A stretch of 64,000 bases of DNA, taken from NCBI GenBank assembly GCA_963676845.2, contig CAXXKK010000034.1, positions 73,747 through 137,746 of the forward strand, read 5' to 3'. Positions within the stretch are counted from its first letter, which is position 1, and each line of letters begins with the position of its first letter. Positions 57,952 to 64,000 of this stretch are shown here, one piece after another. The DNA comes from G963662675 sp963676845. Lineage in GTDB: Bacteria > Bacteroidota > Bacteroidia > Bacteroidales > Prolixibacteraceae. The notes below the pieces were generated by a model. The model was not told where the DNA came from and did not search any database. It saw nothing but the letters and a program-made list of their open reading frames with translations. The position numbers and the translations under genes are program-made.

Positions 57952-59025
57952 ATGAATAGTTTTGGACAAATTTTTAGGCTGACATCTTTTGGCGAATCCC
58001 ATGGTAAGGGGATTGGTGGAGTTATTGATGGTTGCCCGGCCGGTGTAGAAATAGATCTTGATTTCATTCAACAGGAACTGGATCGCCGAAAACCTGGACA
58101 ATCAAAAATTACGACTCAACGAAAAGAATCAGATAAAGTAGAATTCCTTTCCGGTATTTTTGAGGGTAAAACTCAGGGTACCCCCATTGGTTTTATAGTT
58201 TGGAATAAAGATCAGCATTCGAATGATTATAATGATCTAAAAGATGTTTTTCGTCCATCTCATGCCGATTATACTTATACAAAAAAATACGGGAGTCGCG
58301 ATCACAGAGGTGGCGGACGTTCTTCCGCTCGTGAAACTATAGCTCGCGTAGTTGCTGGATCTATTGCCAAATTAATGCTCAAGCAAGTTGGAATTTCAGT
58401 TCAGGCATTTGTTTATCGTGTAGGTGAAGTTCAGTTGGATAAAAGTTATAAAAATTTGGATTTAAGCCAGGCTGAAACTAACATTGTTCGTTGTCCTGAT
58501 GCCGAAACAGCTGATAAGATGATTGCCAGAATTGAAGAAGCCGGAAGAAATCATGATACGGTTGGTGGTGTAATTCAGGCCGTTGTGCAAGGTGTGCCTG
58601 TTGGATTCGGAGAACCTGTTTTTAACAAACTTCATGCTGACTTGGGACATGCTATGTTGGGAATTAATGCCGTAAAAGGTTTTGAATATGGTTCCGGTTT
58701 TGAAGGAACTAAACTTTCCGGATCTGAGCATAACGATATCTTTATCAAAACTGATTCGGGCATCAAAACCAAAACAAATAACTCAGGAGGGATCCAGGGG
58801 GGAATTAGTAATGGGGAGGATATTTACTTCAATGTAGCATTTAAGCCGATTGCAACTCTCTTAAAAGAGCAACAAACAGTAAATAAAGACGAAGAAGTAA
58901 CTACGATTAATCCGAAAGGACGTCATGACCCATGTGTGCTTCCACGTGCCGTGCCAATTGTTGAAGCTATGGCTGCTCTTGTTTTGGCAGATCATTATTT
59001 ATTGAATAAAATAAACCATTTGTAG
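57952..59025 (+). CDS. aroC: Chorismate synthase
   Basis: From ATG 57952 the product is 357 residues. The open frame starts 15 codons earlier, within the slyD terminator, and is rejected. Family signatures: FGQIFRLTSFGESHGKGIGG (signature 1), the RRKPGQSKITTQRKE arginines, RPSHADYTYTKKYGSRDHRGGGRSSARE (signature 2) and PRAVPIVEAMAALVLADHYL. It makes chorismate from EPSP with reduced FMN. The DUF134 gene starts 1 nt after the stop. Confidence 0.97.
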   Translation: MNSFGQIFRLTSFGESHGKGIGGVIDGCPAGVEIDLDFIQQELDRRKPGQSKITTQRKESDKVEFLSGIFEGKTQGTPIGFIVWNKDQHSNDYNDLKDVFRPSHADYTYTKKYGSRDHRGGGRSSARETIARVVAGSIAKLMLKQVGISVQAFVYRVGEVQLDKSYKNLDLSQAETNIVRCPDAETADKMIARIEEAGRNHDTVGGVIQAVVQGVPVGFGEPVFNKLHADLGHAMLGINAVKGFEYGSGFEGTKLSGSEHNDIFIKTDSGIKTKTNNSGGIQGGISNGEDIYFNVAFKPIATLLKEQQTVNKDEEVTTINPKGRHDPCVLPRAVPIVEAMAALVLADHYLLNKINHL

Positions 59026-59026
59026 T

Positions 59027-59449
59027 ATGCCAAGAAGAAAAAGACATCGCAGAATGTTGGCTCCGCCATCTATTAAAGGTTTATCTGTTTATGGACCCAA
59101 AAACAGGTCAGAACAGATAATTCTTTATTTTGAAGAGTATGAGGTAATTAAGTTATTGGATTATGAAAACCTCACGCAAGAAGAAGCTGCTGTTTGTATG
59201 GATGTCTCCAGGCCTACACTTACACGTATTTATGAGTCGGCCAGAAACAAGGTAGCTCAATCAATGGTTGAAGGCAAAGATTTGGTAATTAGAGGTGGAA
59301 ATTTCCAGTTTGACGAAGACTGGTACTTTTGTAAATCTTGTCAGGCACGTTTTAACTTATTAAAACCAACAGATAACGATTGTCCTATTTGTAGTTCAGA
59401 AGATATTATTTCTCTGAATGATTATTATGCAAGTTCTAAAGAGAACTAG
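59027..59449 (+). CDS. DUF134 family HTH and zinc-ribbon protein
   Basis: This 140-residue protein has the DUF134/UPF0251 layout. There is a basic N-terminus (PRRKRHRRMLAPP), an RNA-polymerase-sigma-4-like HTH around residues 40-85 (DYENLTQEEAAVCMDVSRPT, LTRIYESARNKVA), and a C-terminal zinc ribbon with CKSC and CPIC pairs. It is likely a DNA-binding regulator. Its stop overlaps that of the convergent symporter gene in a CTAG. It is probably co-transcribed with aroC, but a functional link to chorismate is not known. Confidence 0.88.
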   Translation: MPRRKRHRRMLAPPSIKGLSVYGPKNRSEQIILYFEEYEVIKLLDYENLTQEEAAVCMDVSRPTLTRIYESARNKVAQSMVEGKDLVIRGGNFQFDEDWYFCKSCQARFNLLKPTDNDCPICSSEDIISLNDYYASSKEN

Positions 59450-60666
59450 ACGTTTGTTTTTTCACCTTCGCTTTTAGCAATAATGACAGCTCCGCAGCTG
59501 TCACTCCAAACGTTTATTGATGTTCTGTACATATCCAAAATACGATCAACTGCAAGGATCAAGCCCACTCCTTCAAGTGGAAGGTGTACTGCTGAGAGTA
59601 TTACTGTGATCATCACGAGTCCAGCCATTGGTATTCCTGCCGCACCAATTGACGCCAACAAAGCTGTAATGACGATCAGTATTTGTTCCCCAAAAGTTAA
59701 ATCTACGCCATACGCCTGTGCTATAAACATAGCTGCAACACATTCGTATAAGGCTGTTCCATCCATGTTAATGGTAGCTCCAAGAGGTAAGGTGAAACTT
59801 GTGATTTTATTACTAACTCCACTTTTATTTTCAACAGCATCAATAGTTAAAGGTAATGTTGCACTTGAGGATGAAGTTGAAAAAGCAGTGAGCAGGGGAG
59901 AGAACATATTTTTAAAGTGTTGGGCTGGATTTCCTTTCCCTATAAATTTAACAAGGCTGGGAAGTGTTATAAATGCATGAATGTTTAAAGCTATGAATAC
60001 GGTAAGCATATACATGGCCATACTTCCTGCAATAGAAGAAAGTTGATCTGCATTTTTAGATACTTCTTTCGCAACAATTCCAAGGATTCCCAACGGTGTA
60101 AATTTGATGATAAACATGGTAATTTTCATCATGACCTCGAAAAAAGCATCGAAAAAGGAAGAAAGCTTCTGTTGGTATCCAGGCTGTATTTTATTAATAA
60201 AGAATCCAAGTATTACTGAAAAGAAAATGATGGAGAGTATATTACCTTCAACCATTGCCGCAATAATGTTTTCTGGAACCATTCGGATGAGAATATCCCA
60301 AACAGAGCTGGCTTCTGTTGTGATTTCTTCTGCACTGGCTGTAAATCCCATGTCAACACCTACTCCGGGACGGATAATATTTACAAGTATTAATCCGGTT
60401 ATAATGGCAAATAAAGAAGTCGTTATGTAATAAGAAATTGTTTTTAGCCCGAGCCTTCCAAGACTATGTCCGTTCCCCATGTTTACTACTCCACTTACAA
60501 TAGAACTGAATATTAGAGGAATGATAATCATTTTTAAGGCACGAAGGAAAAGCTCTCCCATCCAGCCAATATAAACTACTTGTTCCTGAAAATAATAACC
60601 AAAAATTACAGCAATAATGAGGGCAATAAATATTTGCCAGTGAAGCTTGAGTTTAAGAATAATCAT
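59446..60666 (-). CDS. Dicarboxylate/amino acid:cation symporter (DAACS family)
   Basis: This 406-residue membrane protein has about eight helices and two re-entrant loops. The serine-rich HP1 reads FSTSSSSATLPLTIDAVE, the cation/substrate motif is NMDGTALYECVAAMFIAQ, and HP2 is ASIGAAGIPMAGLVMITVIL. The next motif is LILAVDRILDMYRTSINVWSD. It takes up glutamate, aspartate or C4-dicarboxylates with Na+ or H+. The Asp in VDRILDM is kept, and the Arg in DMYRTS is the usual determinant for acidic amino acids (Asp/Glu), which favours GltP/GltT over DctA (inference). Confidence 0.93.
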   Translation of the reverse strand: MIILKLKLHWQIFIALIIAVIFGYYFQEQVVYIGWMGELFLRALKMIIIPLIFSSIVSGVVNMGNGHSLGRLGLKTISYYITTSLFAIITGLILVNIIRPGVGVDMGFTASAEEITTEASSVWDILIRMVPENIIAAMVEGNILSIIFFSVILGFFINKIQPGYQQKLSSFFDAFFEVMMKITMFIIKFTPLGILGIVAKEVSKNADQLSSIAGSMAMYMLTVFIALNIHAFITLPSLVKFIGKGNPAQHFKNMFSPLLTAFSTSSSSATLPLTIDAVENKSGVSNKITSFTLPLGATINMDGTALYECVAAMFIAQAYGVDLTFGEQILIVITALLASIGAAGIPMAGLVMITVILSAVHLPLEGVGLILAVDRILDMYRTSINVWSDSCGAVIIAKSEGEKTNV

Positions 60667-60757
60667 GAGGTTTAATGGTTTCTCACAAATCTAGCTTATT
60701 CTTATTTTATGACCAAGATATTTGTTGGAACACATTAATAACTTATGTGATTTATCG

Positions 60758-61720
60758 TTATTCAAGAGGTAAGATAAGCTTAAAACAGCTTCCTTGTCCT
60801 GGTTTTGACTCTACTTCAATATTCCCACCTAAAGCTTCAGCGATTCCTTTTGAAATGGCTAAGCCAAGTCCGACACCATCATTGCTGTTTTTGTCAATAG
60901 AATGTTGGTTAAATCGTTGAAAAATTTTTTCAATGTTATCTTCACTGATACCTATTCCTGTATCTTCAACATATATTTGAAGGATTTTATCTTTTAATAA
61001 ATAACTGACTGTAATGCTTCCTTTATCAGTAAATTTTATGGCATTATTAATCAGGTTGATTAGTATCTGCCGAATTTTTTCGGGATCAGAATAGATTAGC
61101 TTAGGAGTAGAGTTTAAGTTGTTGTTAATGATAAGATTTAGATGCTTTTTTGTTAATTCTGATTCTATTGAAGTATATGTCTTTACAATATTATCTATTT
61201 CTTTATTTAGATCAAATTGTTTTTTACTTACGTATACTGTCCCTGCCTGAATTTTAGAAATCTCCAGTATTTCGTTAATGATTTTTAATAATAATTGTCC
61301 ATTTTGATCAATCTGCTCAATGCACATTTCTTTTGCTTCAGAAGAGCTTTCTTGATCGCCTAATAAACTGCTAAAACCTAATATTCCATTTAAAGGCGTT
61401 CTAATTTCGTGTGACATGTTGGATAGAAAGGCAGTCTTTAACTGATCTGATTCTTCAGCTTTAAGTTTCGCTTTTTCTAGTTCTTGCTGTACTATGTTCT
61501 TTTTTTGAAGTTCACGATTGATTAACAAAAACAGAACAACAGAAGAAATAGAAATGAAGAACCATCCTTTATAAGTTTGGATATGTCTTAAAGTTTCTAT
61601 ATCAATTTGTAATGAGTTAACAAATTGATCAGAAAATAAAATCCAAAGAAAGCTTAAGACAAGGTATATAAGCGCAATTCTCAAGGAGCTTTTCATTCCA
61701 TGTTTTTTAAAACGGGGCAA
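60758..61720 (-). CDS. Membrane histidine kinase
   Basis: This 320-residue kinase has two membrane helices near the N-terminus (about residues 12-30 and 50-68) with a very short periplasmic part. A coiled coil is followed by HisKA (FLSNMSHEIRTPLNGILGFS, His near 103) and HATPase (LINLINNAIKFTDKGS, DTGIGISEDNIEK, GVGLGLAISKGIAEALGG). No receiver or regulator lies nearby, so the partner is encoded elsewhere. ATG at 61696 is a possible alternative start. The signal is unknown and the short loop suggests membrane sensing. Confidence 0.88.
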   Translation of the reverse strand: MPRFKKHGMKSSLRIALIYLVLSFLWILFSDQFVNSLQIDIETLRHIQTYKGWFFISISSVVLFLLINRELQKKNIVQQELEKAKLKAEESDQLKTAFLSNMSHEIRTPLNGILGFSSLLGDQESSSEAKEMCIEQIDQNGQLLLKIINEILEISKIQAGTVYVSKKQFDLNKEIDNIVKTYTSIESELTKKHLNLIINNNLNSTPKLIYSDPEKIRQILINLINNAIKFTDKGSITVSYLLKDKILQIYVEDTGIGISEDNIEKIFQRFNQHSIDKNSNDGVGLGLAISKGIAEALGGNIEVESKPGQGSCFKLILPLE

Positions 61721-61753
61721 ATGTGATATTTATCTATAAATCACTATTCTAGC

Positions 61754-62365
61754 TTATATTTCTTTGGTTTTTGAATTAAGATTATTTGTGTGGAAAAGTT
61801 TACCATGACCAGGGATAATTGAATCGCATTTTTCAAGAAGTAGTTTTCTGCTTTTTTTAAGCTCAGTAATAGAGGAGTTTAAATTTTCATTATTAGCAAT
61901 CATGCCAGTTTCAGCCAATTCTTCTTCTTTATCGTACCACCAAAAAACATCACCAGAAATCCCAATTGTTTCATTTTCAGTTTTTACTATTAGTGATTTG
62001 TGTTCACTAACGTGTCCTGGTGTATCAATAGTCTCGATATCAGATCCTAAAATATTAATGTCATAAGTGGTTTGTTTATCTTTATCAAAAAGAAGATTTG
62101 AATCGTAACTAATCACTTTTGCATTTTCAAAGATTGCAGTTAATAGAATGTGATCAGGATGTGAATGTGATAAAAACACATAATTTACGTGACAGGGTCT
62201 AAGTCCTTCCTTTTCAAGTGCCTCCATTAATAATCTTCTGTTGCATCCGGGGTCACAAATAATAATTTTATCTTCTGAATAAATTAAACTTACCGTTGAG
62301 CTGGCAATATATCCGTTTTCTATTCTTTTTGCATATCCTTCGACAAGCACTTTAACTGTTGTCAT
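61754..62365 (-). CDS. MBL-fold metallohydrolase
   Basis: This 203-residue metallo-beta-lactamase fold protein keeps the metal motif LSHSHPDHILLTAI near residues 64-77, a later His in DTPGHVSEHKSL, Asp in GISGDVFWW and His in IIPGHGKLFH. It resembles MBLAC1/lactonase-like hydrolases. The substrate is unknown. The unknown protein gene lies immediately upstream with a 1-nt gap, so the two are co-transcribed. Confidence 0.85.
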   Translation of the reverse strand: MTTVKVLVEGYAKRIENGYIASSTVSLIYSEDKIIICDPGCNRRLLMEALEKEGLRPCHVNYVFLSHSHPDHILLTAIFENAKVISYDSNLLFDKDKQTTYDINILGSDIETIDTPGHVSEHKSLIVKTENETIGISGDVFWWYDKEEELAETGMIANNENLNSSITELKKSRKLLLEKCDSIIPGHGKLFHTNNLNSKTKEI

Positions 62366-62366
62366 T

Positions 62367-62894
62367 TTATCTCAATTGCGTAATTTCTGAAAAGTTCAGA
62401 TGATGAATAATTTCCCTCAAAATTAGTAGATATCCGGCAAAATATTTGTTCGTAGGTAAAATATCCTGGCTTGCAGGAAGTCCTTTTATGATCTCAGATA
62501 GTCGAGTGAACACATTTTCAAGCTCTTGTCTGGAAAGAGTTTTATTTCCGTTTGTGTCAAAATAGGTATTAAAAGCAATTTCTATAATGTCTTTTAAATT
62601 CTGATCTTTTGAATAAAGCGGGATTAAACCATTTATTTTTTCATGTAAGGGAACAACAATTTCTTCAACTTCGTTTATGGCATAATCAACTTCATCAAAA
62701 GTAGGAGGTTCATTTTTGAAGTATTTATTTGCCAGGTTGTCGTAACCAATATTCAAAATAAAAAGTCTGGGACTTTCAGAATCAGATTCTATATTTTTTA
62801 GTTGAAAAAGTGTTTTGTTTTTGTCAATAGTAAGAAGTATAAATTCATTACCATTTGTTTTGTAATTCTTTTCTGACTTCATATTTAAACTCAA
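62367..62894 (-). CDS. Hypothetical soluble protein
   Basis: This 175-residue acidic protein has no signal peptide or membrane helix and no domain that I recognise. The N-terminal half looks like a small alpha/beta unit (EFILLTIDKNKTLFQLKN, RLFILNIGYDNLANKYF). The rest is helical with the stretch AFNTYFDTNGNKTLSRQELENVF, which resembles an EF-hand loop (DTNGNKTLSRQE; D-x-N-x-N-x-T-L-x-x-x-E). A Met at residue 5 may be the true start. It precedes the MBL gene by 1 nt. No function can be assigned. Confidence 0.55.
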   Translation of the reverse strand: MSLNMKSEKNYKTNGNEFILLTIDKNKTLFQLKNIESDSESPRLFILNIGYDNLANKYFKNEPPTFDEVDYAINEVEEIVVPLHEKINGLIPLYSKDQNLKDIIEIAFNTYFDTNGNKTLSRQELENVFTRLSEIIKGLPASQDILPTNKYFAGYLLILREIIHHLNFSEITQLR

Positions 62895-63022
62895 TTTATA
62901 TTATAAAGCAAAGTTATTGGCTCCTTGTTTAACTTAGTTGAAGAAATAATCATTTATAAGCCTTTTGTATATTATTAAATCATGAGGGAAGACTAGTTGT
63001 AGTTAATTATCAGCATTTTTAT

Positions 63023-63964
63023 TTGTTACCTTTGCTGCATGTTAAGTGCAAAAAAACTATTTCAAATACAATATTTTTGGCCATAATTGCATGTCTTTTA
63101 TGGTCTTCTGCTTTTGTGGGGGTTAAAATTGGCTTGGATTATCATACTCCTTTTCAGTTTGCCGGAATACGATTTACTATTTCGGGCTTGTTACTCTATC
63201 TCTATTGTAGTAACAGACGTTTTTACTGGAAGAATGTAAAGGACAACTGGCAGTTTGTTGCCAAAATTGCTTTGTTGCAAACCGTATTTCAATACATGCT
63301 TTTTTATTCAGGTATTAATTTGTTGCCGGCATCCATTTCTGCAATGATTGTTGGTTCTTCTCCTCTTTTTATCGCTGTGATTTCACATTTCAGTTTTCAC
63401 AACGACAAGTTGGGTGGATTAAAGATCTTCAGTATAATACTTGGGGTCGCTGGCGTTGCTGTAATTAGTTTCGGACGGAATTCTCTTCCTTCGGGCGTCC
63501 CAATTAGCCTATGGGGAATATTACTCTTAATTCTGAATATTATTGTTTCGGGTTTTGCCAATGTTCTTGTTGCTAAAAAGCCTCAGGGAATATCTCCAAT
63601 AGTATTGAGTTCTTCTACCTTATTTTTTGGTGGACTGGCATTGATCCTTATATCTATTCCTACTGAAGGATTTTCACTGCGAAATCCACCGGTAACATAT
63701 TTTGTCGCTTTAAGTTGGTTGAGTTTCTTGTCGGCAGCTGCCTTTGCCATTTGGTTTACACTTTTGCAACGTCCGGGAGTAAAAGTATCCGAACTCAATA
63801 CCTGGAAATTTTTAATTCCCGTTTCAGGAGCGATCTTGAGTTGGCTGATTATGCCGGATGAATCGCCCGAATGGGTATCCATTTCAGGGATGGTAGTTAT
63901 CGCCTCTTCCCTGTTGCTCATGAATTACTCCAACCGAAAGGCTGCAAAAGTTCAAGTGAAATAA
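63023..63964 (+). CDS. EamA-family (DMT) transporter, start uncertain
   Basis: This 313-residue protein has two EamA repeats and about ten helices (FLAIIACLLWSSAFVGVKIG at the start, LLPASISAMIVGSSPLFIAV, and the second half from LWGILLLILNIIVSGFANVL). It is a likely drug/metabolite exporter. The frame has only TTG starts (63023 or 63032), yet a TAnnTTTG promoter box covers that spot. The natural ATG at 63039 (MLSAKK) is one base out of frame across a run of seven A (63050-63056). An extra A would join it to TISNTIFLA. The true start is therefore either TTG or a slipped or frameshifted ATG. Confidence 0.8.
   Translation: MLPLLHVKCKKTISNTIFLAIIACLLWSSAFVGVKIGLDYHTPFQFAGIRFTISGLLLYLYCSNRRFYWKNVKDNWQFVAKIALLQTVFQYMLFYSGINLLPASISAMIVGSSPLFIAVISHFSFHNDKLGGLKIFSIILGVAGVAVISFGRNSLPSGVPISLWGILLLILNIIVSGFANVLVAKKPQGISPIVLSSSTLFFGGLALILISIPTEGFSLRNPPVTYFVALSWLSFLSAAAFAIWFTLLQRPGVKVSELNTWKFLIPVSGAILSWLIMPDESPEWVSISGMVVIASSLLLMNYSNRKAAKVQVK
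63027..63034 (+). promoter_or_regulatory. -7 promoter box before EamA gene
   Basis: TACCTTTG, a perfect TAnnTTTG match, immediately before the ATG at 63039. It conflicts with using an upstream TTG as start. Confidence 0.45.
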
Positions 63965-64000
63965 AATTAATCTAGTGGCAATAATTCAATCTTCCGAAAT

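Overview
The window is a low-GC chromosomal segment of a Bacteroidota bacterium, probably a marine or anaerobic member of the Marinilabiliales (Marinifilum/Labilibaculum-like; the rank below phylum is inferred). Support for the phylum: repeated TAnnTTTG -7 promoter boxes, little use of Shine-Dalgarno sites, a type IX secretion type B C-terminal signal next to a PorP/SprF protein, the serC-serA-DUF1015 cluster, and a spirochaete/Bacteroidota-style V-ATPase operon. Layout: 1-2.7 kb, a divergent quinone reductase/HxlR regulator pair, a methyltransferase with a small membrane protein, and pdxH. 3.1-8.7 kb, metabolic genes on the minus strand (DUF1015, serA, serC, comB-like, gcvT). 9.0-10.8 kb, an overlapping soluble histidine kinase and LuxR-type response regulator pair. 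10.9-21.7 kb, an envelope/adhesion cluster: an OmpA-SPOR protein, a PorP/SprF protein and a 2627-residue HYR-repeat surface protein with about 20 near-identical 83-residue units. 22.1-31.8 kb, a V-type ATPase operon (E, DUF2764, A, B, D, I, K) that also encodes two universal stress proteins. 32.0-38.3 kb, a stressosome-type operon (STAS protein, RsbR, RsbS, RsbT, an RsbT-PP2C fusion, an RsbT-hybrid histidine kinase fusion, and a REC-histidine kinase). 38.5 kb, tRNA-Leu(CAG). 38.8-43.5 kb, a divergent class I isoprenoid-synthase-like protein, DPP-IV and an outer membrane protein. 43.6-46.9 kb, thrS-infC-rpmI-rplT. 47-52.5 kb, a C1 peptidase, fRMsr, pyrBI behind a possible attenuator, a frameshifted yigZ, and dnaA. 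52.8-57.2 kb, an MCE protein divergent from lptD. 57.3-64 kb, slyD, aroC, a DUF134 regulator, a dicarboxylate/amino acid symporter, a membrane histidine kinase, an MBL-fold enzyme, an unknown protein and an EamA exporter. The most interesting locus is the stressosome operon. RsbR and RsbS keep the phosphorylatable Thr/Thr and Ser of the Bacillus proteins, but there is no sigma-B. Instead RsbT-like ATPase modules occur three times: alone, fused to a SpoIIE/RsbX-like phosphatase, and fused to a hybrid histidine kinase. This implies that stress sensing is routed into a phosphorelay. The neighbouring V-ATPase/Usp operon is on the same strand and may belong to the same stress physiology; that link is inferred. 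Other points to revisit are a leader peptide plus terminator ahead of pyrBI, an infC gene with an ATC start behind a perfect AGGAGG, a 498-bp higher-order duplication inside the giant adhesin gene, a Cys-rich rather than His-rich SlyD tail, and homopolymer frameshifts in yigZ and at the start of the EamA gene.
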